Below, one piece after another: positions 9,223 through 16,508 of a stretch of DNA of 64,000 bases. The stretch covers positions 1 to 64,000 of the forward strand of contig CAVWYT010000006.1 in assembly GCA_963759295.1 (NCBI GenBank), read 5' to 3'. The position numbers and the translations under genes were made by a program. This stretch comes from WHSW01 sp963759295 (lineage in GTDB: Bacteria > Actinomycetota > Thermoleophilia > Solirubrobacterales > 70-9). The notes below the pieces were generated by a model that saw only the letters and a list, made by a program, of their open reading frames with translations, was not told the DNA's origin and ran no database searches. Position 1 is the stretch's first letter. Each line of letters opens with the position of its first letter.

Positions 9223-10203
9223 GTGCCTTCGCCCAGGACGAGCCTCGCGGCGCTGGTCGCGCTGGTCACCTTGACGGCGCTCGCCGGCTGCGGCAGCGAT
9301 GACGATTCGAGCGCGGACCCGTCGTCCGACGCCCCCGCCGCGTCGGCGTTCCCGGCCCCGCCGGGCACGCTCGAGGACCTGCTCGCCGACCATCAGCCGT
9401 CCGACGATCTCGTCGTCTCGCCCGCCGGCTCGGTGTTCACCGAGGGCCGCAACCGCTTCGGCTTCGGCGTCTTCACGCTCGACCGCGGCCAGGTGACCGA
9501 CGCCGACGTCGCGATCTACGCGGCGCACGGACCGACCGGCAAGGTCGAGGGACCGTTCCCCGCCCGTGTCGAGAGCCTCGAGACGGATCCGGCGTTCACA
9601 GCCCAGACGACGGCCAACGACCCGGACGCGGCGAAGGTCGTCTATGTCACCGAGCTACCGCTCGATGCGCTCGGCGAATGGCGACTGGTGGCGATCGTCG
9701 ATCGCGATGGCGAGCTCGCCGCGGTCCGCATGCCGAGCATCATGGTCAGCAAGGACGATCCGGTTCCGGACGTCGGGGAGAAGGCGCCGGTGATCCACAC
9801 CCCGACCACCGACGATGTCGGCGACGTCTCAGAGATCGACACCCGCGTTCCCCCCGACGACATGCACGGCGTCGACTTCGCCGACGTGGTCGGCAAGCAG
9901 CCCGTAGTGCTGATGTTCGCGACCCCGGCCCTCTGTCAGAGCCGGGTCTGCGGGCCGGTCGTGGACGTTGCCGAGCAGGTCAAGCGCGACCATCCCGAGG
10001 GCGCGGCGTTCATCCACATGGAGATCTTCGCCAAGAACAAGCCGCCGGCGCTGCGTCCTCAGGTGAAGGCGTTCCACCTGCAAAGCGAGCCGTGGACGTT
10101 CGTGGTCGACGCCGACGGCAGGGTCTCGAGCCGGATCGAGGGCGCGCTCAGCGCCGGCGAGCTCTCCGACGCGCTTGACCGCGCCACCGCCAAACAGGGC
10201 TGA
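9223..10203 (+). CDS. Lipoprotein with C-terminal thioredoxin-like domain
   Basis: A 326-aa exported lipoprotein. A hydrophobic N-terminus ends in the lipobox LAGC, so Cys is lipidated and the protein is anchored outside the membrane. After a Ser/Asp/Ala-rich linker, residues ~45-180 form a beta-rich domain. Residues ~220-325 look like a thioredoxin/TlpA fold: PVVLMFATPALCQSRVC, then a helix, then EPWTFVVDADGRVSSRIEG. The two Cys are at 238 and 243, giving CX4C instead of the CXXC of thioredoxins. It may be a redox or metal-handling protein of the cell envelope; the exact role is an inference. Start is a GTG. Confidence 0.8.
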   Translation: MPSPRTSLAALVALVTLTALAGCGSDDDSSADPSSDAPAASAFPAPPGTLEDLLADHQPSDDLVVSPAGSVFTEGRNRFGFGVFTLDRGQVTDADVAIYAAHGPTGKVEGPFPARVESLETDPAFTAQTTANDPDAAKVVYVTELPLDALGEWRLVAIVDRDGELAAVRMPSIMVSKDDPVPDVGEKAPVIHTPTTDDVGDVSEIDTRVPPDDMHGVDFADVVGKQPVVLMFATPALCQSRVCGPVVDVAEQVKRDHPEGAAFIHMEIFAKNKPPALRPQVKAFHLQSEPWTFVVDADGRVSSRIEGALSAGELSDALDRATAKQG

Positions 10204-10312
10204 CGCGCACCCGAACGGGCCCGCGGCGCTTGAAAAGGCTTGCGCGCGGCCTCCAAACCGCGGACTAGCGGCCGTCACCGGCGCCGCGCCCCGGCCCGCA
10301 TAGGATGGCCAG

Positions 10313-11947
10313 GTGGGTGGCCACGACTACGTGATCGTCGGCGCGGGCTCTGCCGGATGCGTGCTCGCCAACCGGCTCAGCGAGGACCCCGAGACGAGCG
10401 TGCTGCTGATCGAGGCGGGGGGCGGGGACCGCCACCCGAACATCAAGATCCCGGCCGCGTTTGCAAATCAGTTCCACACCCGCCTCGATTGGGACTACTG
10501 CACCGAGCCCGAGCCCGCGGTCGACGGCCGCTCGCTCTACGTCCCGCGCGGCAAGGCGCTCGGCGGATCGAGCTCGATGAACGCGATGCTCTACGTCCGC
10601 GGGCGCCCGCTCGACTACGACCTCTGGGAGCGGCAGGGCGCCCCCGGCTGGGGATGGAGCGACGTGCTGCCGTACTTCCTGCGCTCGGAGGACAACGCCC
10701 GCGGCCGTTCGGAGTTTCACGCGACCGGCGGCGAGCTTCGGGTCAGCGAGCAGCGCTCTCCGCGGCCGCTCGATCGGCGCCTGCTCGACGCGTGCGCGGC
10801 CACCGGGATCCCGCGGGTCGACGACTACAACGGACCCGAGCAGGACGGCGCCTCGATGTTCCAGGTCACCCAGCGCGGCGGGCGGCGCTGGAGTGCCGCC
10901 GACGCCTTCCTTCGCCCGGTGCTGCGGAGGCCCAACCTCGAGGTGATCACCGGCGCCACCGTGCTCGGCGTTGAGCTCGACGGGGCTCGAGCGACCGGAG
11001 TTCGCTACGCGCGGCGACGCCGCCAAGCACAGTCCGTGCGCGCCGAGCGCGAGGTGGTCCTCTCCGCAGGGGCGATCGGCTCGCCGCAGCTGCTGCTGCT
11101 TTCGGGGATCGGGCCGGGCGAGCACCTGAGCGAGGTCGGGATCGACGTCCGCCACGAGCTCCCCGGTGTCGGACGCAACCTCCAGGACCACCCGTTCGTA
11201 TCGCTGCTCTGGGAGGTGGGGGAGGGCCCGACCCTGTACGGCGCCGACAAGCCCAAGCATCTGGCGGAGTGGCTGTTGCGCCGGTCGGGGCCGCTGACCT
11301 CGACCGTCGCCGAGGTCGTCGCCTTCGTCCGCACCCGGTCCGGGTTGCCCGCCGCCGACGTCCAGTTCCACATGGGCGCGGTCTACTTCGAGGACCACGG
11401 TCAGGAGGAGTTCGACGGCGAAGCGATGACGATCGCTCCAGTGCTGGTCAGCCCGCGGGCGCGAGGCGCGGTCTGGCTGCGCTCCGCCGACCCCGTCGAC
11501 AGCCCGCGCATCCTCACCAACTCGCTCTCCGATCCCGACGACGTCGCCTCGCTCGTCTCCGGGATGGAGCTGGCGCGCGAGATCGCGGCGCAGGCGCCGC
11601 TCGCCGCTGTCGTCGTTCGCGAGCTGAAGCCGGGCGCCGATGCGGTCGGCCGTGAGGCGCTCGAGGCCGACCTGCGCCGGCGACTGATGCTGATCTACCA
11701 CCCGGTCGGGACCTGCCGGATGAGCGAGCACGGCGACGACGCGGTGGTCGACGCCGAGCTGCGCGTGCACGGGGTCGACGGCCTGCGAGTCGTCGACGCC
11801 TCGGTGATGCCGCTGATCACCGGCGGGAACACCAACGCGCCGACGATCATGATCGCCGAGCGCGCCAGCGATCTGATCCGCGGCCGAACTCCGCTCGCGG
11901 GATCGGCCGCGCTCGGCCCCTCGGCGGATCCCGTCGCCGACGGCTAG
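10313..11947 (+). CDS. GMC family FAD-dependent oxidoreductase
   Basis: A 544-aa glucose-methanol-choline oxidoreductase, close in layout to choline and alcohol dehydrogenases. Visible features are the FAD-binding Rossmann motif VIVGAGSAGCVLANRL near the N-terminus with LLIEAGGG, the first GMC signature GKALGGSSSMNAMLYVRG, the second signature around SAGAIGSPQLLLLSGIG, the active-site region YHPVGTCRMS with catalytic His, and the FAD-closing MPLITGGNTNAPTIMIAE. It oxidises a primary or secondary alcohol; the substrate is not evident. No BetB aldehyde dehydrogenase is nearby, so glycine-betaine synthesis is not implied. The GTG start at 10313 is fixed by the dinucleotide motif. Confidence 0.93.
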   Translation: MGGHDYVIVGAGSAGCVLANRLSEDPETSVLLIEAGGGDRHPNIKIPAAFANQFHTRLDWDYCTEPEPAVDGRSLYVPRGKALGGSSSMNAMLYVRGRPLDYDLWERQGAPGWGWSDVLPYFLRSEDNARGRSEFHATGGELRVSEQRSPRPLDRRLLDACAATGIPRVDDYNGPEQDGASMFQVTQRGGRRWSAADAFLRPVLRRPNLEVITGATVLGVELDGARATGVRYARRRRQAQSVRAEREVVLSAGAIGSPQLLLLSGIGPGEHLSEVGIDVRHELPGVGRNLQDHPFVSLLWEVGEGPTLYGADKPKHLAEWLLRRSGPLTSTVAEVVAFVRTRSGLPAADVQFHMGAVYFEDHGQEEFDGEAMTIAPVLVSPRARGAVWLRSADPVDSPRILTNSLSDPDDVASLVSGMELAREIAAQAPLAAVVVRELKPGADAVGREALEADLRRRLMLIYHPVGTCRMSEHGDDAVVDAELRVHGVDGLRVVDASVMPLITGGNTNAPTIMIAERASDLIRGRTPLAGSAALGPSADPVADG

Positions 11948-12057
11948 GCACGGCCCGTCCGCCGTTTTTCGAGGACGCCTCCGCTCAGAACATCCAGAGC
12001 GGCAACAGAACCACGGATATCGAAGGACATCTCGCCGTGAAGCGATAATCAGATCAC

Positions 12058-12130
12058 GGGCCGGTAGCTCAGTTGGTAGAGCAGCGGACTCATAATCCGT
12101 AGGGCGGAGGTTCGAATCCTCCCCGGCCCA
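12058..12130 (+). tRNA. tRNA-Met (CAT), possibly an integration target
   Basis: Intact 73-nt tRNA: acceptor GGGCCGG/CCGGCCC plus A, D-arm GCTC/GAGC, anticodon stem CGGAC-type with CAT at 12091-12093, and T-arm GGAGG/CCTCC with TTCGAAT. CCA is not encoded. Likely elongator Met; CAT can also mark an Ile tRNA needing lysidine. Bases 12088 onward are repeated exactly at 14048. Confidence 0.95.
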
Positions 12131-12132
12131 TC
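12088..12132 (+). repeat. Direct repeat, tRNA-side copy (att-like)
   Basis: 45 bp running from the anticodon loop to two bases beyond the tRNA 3' end, identical base for base to 14048-14092. A perfect repeat of a tRNA 3' half is the usual footprint of site-specific integration into a tRNA gene. Confidence 0.8.
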
Positions 12133-12163
12133 AGAGAAGCCCCGCTCAGGCGGGGTTTCTCTG
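12132..12163 (+). terminator. Hairpin terminator after tRNA-Met
   Basis: A 13-bp stem with a 6-nt loop: CAGAGAAGCCCCG pairs with CGGGGTTTCTCTG, with one G-T pair. It lies directly behind the tRNA and should end its transcript. It is inside the segment bounded by the two 45-bp repeats. Confidence 0.75.
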
Positions 12164-12252
12164 CGACCGGGGCGCTTTACAACTCACCGCGGCGATCTCG
12201 AACAGCCAGGAGGGAGTAGCCTGCCCTAGGGGCCCGGACAGGGAGGTACTCG

Positions 12253-13851
12253 ATGCGACGCACAGCAATCGTCCTGGGGTTCGCGCTGGCGGGGCTTACC
12301 GCCGGAAGCGCGCAAGCCGCCCCCGCGACCTTTGTCCACGGCCTGAGCCCCTACCCCAACCCTGGCGGCTGCCACGGCGCCCCGCAGTCAGGGACGCTAT
12401 TCGTTAACTCCGAGGTCGAGCCCTGGGCCGGCGACAACGACAGCCCCGATGCCCTGTCCGATGAGGATTCGCTGATAGGCACCTGGCAGCAGGACCGCTT
12501 CTCGTCCGGCGGCTCCAGCGGCCTGCTGGTCGCCTACTCGCACAACGGCGGCCTCAGCTGGGTCGTCCCGCCCCTCTCCGACCAGCCGGCGATCACGAAC
12601 TGCCAGGACCCGGACAACAGCGGCACGAACTCCGACTGGGAGCGGGCGACCGACCCCTGGAGCGACATCTCCCCGAACGGCGACATGTGGTTCATGAGCC
12701 TCTCGTTCAACGACACGCGCAACCTGCGCAACGCGATGCTGGTCAGCAAATCCGAGGACGGTGGGGCTACCTGGACCGAGCCGGTCACCCTGATCGATGA
12801 CGCGAACCCGCACGTGTTCAACGACAAGAACTCACTGACCGCCGACCCCAACGACTCCGATCTCGTCTACGCGGTCTGGGACCGGCTGGTGTTCCCGAAC
12901 GAGCGCTCACAGGGCGACTCCTCTGCGCTGCACGCGGCCGCCTTTAAGGGGCCGACCTATCTCTCGAAGACGGAGAACGGGACGGACAACGACGGCGGCG
13001 ACTGGACCACGAGGAAGATCCTCGATCTCGGCCCCAACGACCAGACGATCGCCAACCAGATCGCCGTCCTGCCGCGGGCGGCCGGCGAGACGGAGAGCAC
13101 GCTGATCAACGTGTTCGACTGGATCCACAACGACAACAAGCACGGCCGCAAGGGCGAGAAGATCTCGGCCATGTGGTCGACCGACTCGGGCGAGACGTGG
13201 TCGGATCCGGTCGTCATCGATTCGCTCTCAGGAGCGGTTGCGTTCGACACCGACCCCGACGGCGCGCCCTGTCCCGAGCAGCTCGGAAACAAGAACACCC
13301 CCTACATCTGCCGGCTGCGCACTGCTGACGGAATCGCCGACATCGCAATCGACATGAACGACGGCACGGCCTATGTCGTCTGGCAGGACGGCGGTCCGAA
13401 CGGCAACGTGGTCATCCGGCTGGCGAAGTCGACCGACCACGGCCAGTCCTGGAAGCAGATGGGCGTCGTCAACAGAGTCCCCAGCACCGACGCTCATACG
13501 CCCTCGGTGGAGGTCGACGAGGAGGGGACAGTAGCAGTGAGCTACTACGACTTCCGCTTCAACGAGGTGAACTCGAACGATGGGCTCGCGACGACGCATT
13601 GGATCCGCCGCTCGGCTGATGGCGGGGCGTCGTTTGGGCCGGACGAGATCCTGGGCACGACCTTCGACACTCGTAAGGCGCCGTATGCGATCGGCTACTT
13701 CCTCGGCGACTACGACGGCCTGGCCTCGATCGGGGCGTCGTTCGAGCCGTTCTGGATCTCGACCCAGGGCTCGACCGCGGGCAAGCCGGTGCTTGACGGC
13801 GGCGTCGACTTCGCTGATCGGACGAACGTGTTCTCGGCCTTCGTGCCGTAG
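12253..13851 (+). CDS. Secreted Asp-box (BNR/sialidase-like) beta-propeller protein
   Basis: A 532-aa exported protein. The signal peptide MRRTAIVLGFALAGLTAG ends near SAQA/AP. The mature part is a six-blade type propeller with five Asp boxes (S-x-D-x-G-x-x-W type): SHNGGLSW, SEDGGATW, STDSGETW, STDHGQSW and SADGGASF. These occur in sialidases and in other glycan-active or structural propellers. No clear Arg-triad assignment can be made by eye, so sialidase activity is not claimed. A strong ribosome site (AGGGAGGT) precedes the ATG by six bases. The gene is the only substantial one between the two tRNA-derived repeats, which suggests acquired cargo, and its composition looks less GC-extreme than its neighbours. 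Confidence 0.85.
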   Translation: MRRTAIVLGFALAGLTAGSAQAAPATFVHGLSPYPNPGGCHGAPQSGTLFVNSEVEPWAGDNDSPDALSDEDSLIGTWQQDRFSSGGSSGLLVAYSHNGGLSWVVPPLSDQPAITNCQDPDNSGTNSDWERATDPWSDISPNGDMWFMSLSFNDTRNLRNAMLVSKSEDGGATWTEPVTLIDDANPHVFNDKNSLTADPNDSDLVYAVWDRLVFPNERSQGDSSALHAAAFKGPTYLSKTENGTDNDGGDWTTRKILDLGPNDQTIANQIAVLPRAAGETESTLINVFDWIHNDNKHGRKGEKISAMWSTDSGETWSDPVVIDSLSGAVAFDTDPDGAPCPEQLGNKNTPYICRLRTADGIADIAIDMNDGTAYVVWQDGGPNGNVVIRLAKSTDHGQSWKQMGVVNRVPSTDAHTPSVEVDEEGTVAVSYYDFRFNEVNSNDGLATTHWIRRSADGGASFGPDEILGTTFDTRKAPYAIGYFLGDYDGLASIGASFEPFWISTQGSTAGKPVLDGGVDFADRTNVFSAFVP

Positions 13852-13940
13852 GACGAGGATCAGAGGCCACGATCATCACCGATTCCTTCAGCCGAGGCCG
13901 CCGGTAAAGCGCCGCACACATCCTAAGCTGGGCTGGCGAA

Positions 13941-13964
13941 ACCGTGTCCCGAACCGCGTCCCGA
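13941..13964. repeat. Two 12-bp tandem direct repeats
   Basis: ACCGTGTCCCGA followed immediately by ACCGCGTCCCGA, 11 of 12 bases identical. They lie about 85 bp inside the distal tRNA-derived repeat, where arm-type recombinase sites would be expected in an integrative element. Confidence 0.55.
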
Positions 13965-13983
13965 ACTCGGCCCGTTCGTGCGT

Positions 13984-14009
13984 AACTCAGAGCAACTCAG
14001 AGCAACTCA
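13984..14009. repeat. 10-bp tandem direct repeat (2.6 copies)
   Basis: AACTCAGAGC occurs twice in a row, followed by AACTCA. AACTCA occurs once more at 14047-14052, across the edge of the tRNA-derived repeat. Regular spacing next to the att-like copy suggests protein-binding iterons, but this is inference. Confidence 0.6.
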
Positions 14010-14047
14010 CGACGCCTAGCGGAGCCCTACGACACCCCCTCGGCGCA

Positions 14048-14092
14048 ACTCATAATCCGTAGGGCGGAGGTTCGAATCCTCCCCGGCCCATC
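14048..14092 (+). repeat. Direct repeat, distal copy of the tRNA-Met 3' end
   Basis: 45 bp identical to 12088-12132. It lacks the acceptor 5' strand and D-arm, so it cannot be a working tRNA. If an element inserted into tRNA-Met, this would be the displaced original 3' end and the boundary of the insert. Confidence 0.85.
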
Positions 14093-14300
14093 GATGTCGG
14101 CATCCGTGGCGCTCGTGGAGGCGATCCGAGATCGCGACGCCTGCGCCCGCCTCACCGTGACGTCCAAGTAAGGTGCCGTCCGCCCCGTACGAACCCTAGG
14201 AGACCCATGGCCGACAGACGCGTATTCCAATATCCCGCCATCTACGAGATGGCCGACCATTAATACCCACCTGCGGCCCAACGTCCTGGCGACCACCCTG

Positions 14301-14687
14301 GTGGCGATGGCGCTCGTGGCGCTTCCGCTCGCCGGCTGCGGCGACGACGACGCCGACACCGACACCGGCGGTGAGGCCACCACGACGACGACCGGGCTGG
14401 TCGAGGAGGAGCTCCAAACAGCTCTCGACGACGCCTTGGAATCCTGCCGCAGCGGGGCGGATCAGATCTCCAATGACACGCTCAGCAACGCCGCCGCGGC
14501 CGCCTGCGATCAGCTCGACACCGACCTGAGCCGGCAGCTCGCCGACGCCGCCTCGAAGGCAAAGGGAGACGTGAACGACGCCCTCGCGAACCTCGCGAGC
14601 GAATGCCGCAAGGGGGCAGCGCAGCTCTCGGCGGGCAAGGACACGGCGCTGCAGCTCTGCAACGAGCTTCTGGCCGCTCGAACGTGA
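14301..14687 (+). CDS. Small lipoprotein
   Basis: A lipoprotein of at least 128 aa. A hydrophobic run ends in the lipobox LAGC, followed by an Asp/Thr-rich linker (DDDADTDTGGEATTTTT) and a helical domain with four spaced Cys that could form disulfides outside the cell. The GTG at 14301 leaves no positively charged n-region. In-frame codons reaching back to an ATT at 14259 would give a better signal peptide (NTHLRPNVLATTLVAM), so the start is uncertain and a damaged ATG is possible. Function unknown. Confidence 0.65.
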   Translation: MAMALVALPLAGCGDDDADTDTGGEATTTTTGLVEEELQTALDDALESCRSGADQISNDTLSNAAAAACDQLDTDLSRQLADAASKAKGDVNDALANLASECRKGAAQLSAGKDTALQLCNELLAART

Positions 14688-14947
14688 GCGAATCGGCGAT
14701 GCGTCCTATCGATCCGCGGCCGGTGCGGAGCGCGACTTTGGCGTGCTAGCGGGCAGTGAGGACGAGCCCGAGGAACACACAGCCGAGGAGAAGCGAAGAG
14801 AGTCCGACTACATCCAATGCTCGACCACCTCCATGTGACTATCGAAACGATATGTCCGCGAAAGAGCGGCGGCATCCGCAGAAAACACGGCTCGCGCCTG
14901 CGGCTTTCTACGTAACGCAGGGCCTTCGTGCGGGGGAGGGGCCGAAC
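14688..14947. other. Intergenic stretch without a recognisable gene
   Basis: About 260 bp between the lipoprotein stop and the end of the minus-strand NTF2-like fragment. Open frames here on both strands have no family features. I see no tRNA, strong terminator or clear promoter. Confidence 0.5.
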
Positions 14948-15169
14948 CTACGCGGGCATCCTGCGGATGCTCAGCGAGAAGGCGGCCAACGCGACATGGA
15001 TCACTTCGACGGCCCGGCGGCCTCGATCGCCTCGGCTCGCTCTTGGAACATCCGATGGCGACCAGTCGATTTCCGCGTCGGAGCGATACAGGGCCAACCA
15101 CGTCGTCAGGTCGCGCCGGTTCCACGCTTCGAGGTGCCGCCGCACGACCTCCACGTCCTCCTCCGACAT
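14948..15169 (-). pseudogene. Truncated SnoaL/NTF2-like fragment
   Basis: 73 codons. The first ~38 residues (MSEEDVEVVRRHLEAWNRRD, then TWLALYRSDAEIDWS) are a typical start of a SnoaL-like NTF2-fold protein. The rest turns into Arg-rich sequence and stops, whereas the family is normally 120-150 aa. This points to a deletion or frameshift after DAEIDWS. It lies next to an intact NTF2-like gene on the same strand, so it may be a decayed duplicate or a neighbour gene cut by rearrangement. Confidence 0.5.
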
Positions 15170-15239
15170 CGCCCCCGCAGTATCCCGCGAGCGGACAGCT
15201 GCGAGGCCCGATCTCGCAGACCGTGTTGCAGAGGGCGAT

Positions 15240-15668
15240 TCAGCGGTGCGAGAGCCGGTCGCCCGAGGGCCACCGACCGTCAGCCGGCATCTCGAGGCGG
15301 TCCGTCATCTCCTCGCGCCAATCCGGAGTCTCGAACGGCTTGCCCCAGTAGTCGGTGACCCGCACCGCCTCGTCGTCTTCGATCTCGGCGATCGTCACAT
15401 TGCGGTAGATGGCGCCGTCCCCGTAGTCGGCGCTCCACTCGACAAGCAGGAAGTCTCCGAAGCGGCGGCGCTCTCCAACCGCAAGTCTGAACTCCTCGAA
15501 GTGCCCCTCGACCGCGCCGATCAGGTCGCGGCCGCGGACGATCTCTTCCATCTGCGGCCACTCTCGAACGGCGTCGTCCGCCAGGGGCATCCCGAGGATG
15601 TAGGCGAGACGTGTCGAGCTGTCAGCGGCGCTCTCACCAGCCACGGTTCCGGCCTCCCTGATCGCCAT
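15240..15668 (-). CDS. NTF2-like (SnoaL-fold) protein
   Basis: A 142-aa protein whose C-terminal two thirds fit the NTF2 cone fold: FGDFLLVEWSADYGDGAIYR, then NVTIAEIEDDEAVRVTDYWG and KPFETPDWREEM. Many such proteins bind small hydrophobic ligands or act as isomerases, but no catalytic residues can be assigned with confidence. It lies 84 bp downstream of the nickel-transporter end on the same strand, so it could be read through from the hydrogenase operon, though nothing links their functions. Confidence 0.65.
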   Translation of the reverse strand: MAIREAGTVAGESAADSSTRLAYILGMPLADDAVREWPQMEEIVRGRDLIGAVEGHFEEFRLAVGERRRFGDFLLVEWSADYGDGAIYRNVTIAEIEDDEAVRVTDYWGKPFETPDWREEMTDRLEMPADGRWPSGDRLSHR

Positions 15669-15752
15669 CGGTTCCCGATGACCCTACAACCACCCAGAAA
15701 GTGGGGAGGGCACGAGGTGACGATGGCCACCGATCGCCGCTCGCGGGAACGC

Positions 15753-16508
15753 TCAGGAGATGCCGACGTACCAGAGGCCGAAACTGAGGCCGAACAGGCC
15801 GAGCGCGGGAATCAGCACGGTGCGGTAGACGGGCTCGACCAGGGGCCTGGTCAGCACCCATCCGAAGGCGCCGGTCAATGCGGCCATCGAGACGATCGTC
15901 ATCGGCGCGAACACCATCAGCGCCGCTGCGGCCTCGAGCTGGGAAGGAAGGGCCGCGATCAGCAGCACGACGACGGCTCCGGTTCCCGCGAGTCCGTGCA
16001 GGACCCCGATCGCGAACGCCTGGCGGGGGGTTCGAACCCTCGCGTGCAGATGCTCGCCGCCACCGCGTCGCAAGTGACGGTGCCGGGTCGGCCCGAGCTC
16101 GGCGCCGGCCGCGTGACGGTGCGCGCCGACCCGGTAATCGCCGCGGATCCACTTCCAGGTCACCCGCGCGGCCAAGAGCACGATCACCGCGCCGACCGCC
16201 TTCTCCGCGCTGCCCTCCAGCCACCCCGGCAGGTCGGACTTGAGCGCGATCAGCGGCAACCCGAGGCTGAGCAGCACGATTGCGTGGCCGATCCCCCACC
16301 ACGCGCCGAGTCGGACCGCGCCGCGGGCGCCGCGCCGATCACCGGCGACCAGCGAGGTGACCGCGACGAGATGGTCCGGGTCCGAGGCGTGGCGCAGGCC
16401 GAGTGCGAAGGCGAGCCCGAGCGCGACCGCCAGCGGCGCACCCTCGAACAGGCCGGTCAGCCACGAGTCGAGCGCTTCCATCGGCTCGAACAGGACCTCG
16501 AAGCTCAT
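15753..16508 (-). CDS. Nickel/cobalt transporter (NiCoT/NicO-like)
   Basis: A 251-aa polytopic membrane protein expected to bring Ni2+ into the cell. The key signature HX4DH is present as H40 to D45-H46 in LGLRHASDPDHLVAVTSL, on an early transmembrane helix. A cytoplasmic His-rich loop (HRHAAGAELGPTRHRHLRR with GEHLHARV) follows, then a second His motif in AFAIGVLHGLAGTGAVVV. About six hydrophobic segments are visible. It is the last gene of the hydrogenase operon and its ATG overlaps the hypF stop (ATGA), which strongly supports nickel as the physiological metal. Confidence 0.88.
   Translation of the reverse strand: MSFEVLFEPMEALDSWLTGLFEGAPLAVALGLAFALGLRHASDPDHLVAVTSLVAGDRRGARGAVRLGAWWGIGHAIVLLSLGLPLIALKSDLPGWLEGSAEKAVGAVIVLLAARVTWKWIRGDYRVGAHRHAAGAELGPTRHRHLRRGGGEHLHARVRTPRQAFAIGVLHGLAGTGAVVVLLIAALPSQLEAAAALMVFAPMTIVSMAALTGAFGWVLTRPLVEPVYRTVLIPALGLFGLSFGLWYVGIS

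Larger units (their letters stand above)
13852..14300. other. Non-coding, att-proximal region with short gene remnants
   Basis: No full gene is seen here. It holds two short tandem repeats (13941-13964 and 13984-14009), the second 45-bp tRNA fragment (14048-14092), and two tiny open frames with start codons: a 25-codon one at 14094-14171 and an 18-codon one at 14207-14263 preceded by AGGAGA. Neither resembles a known protein; they look like gene stubs left after rearrangement. Confidence 0.5.

Noticed and set aside
10313..11947. Choline dehydrogenase BetA for glycine-betaine synthesis
   Set aside because: The GMC fold is certain, but there is no betaine aldehyde dehydrogenase or choline transporter nearby, so the substrate cannot be named.
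13984..14009. CRISPR-like array
   Set aside because: The repeats are 10 bp, adjacent and without spacers, and there are no cas genes in the window.
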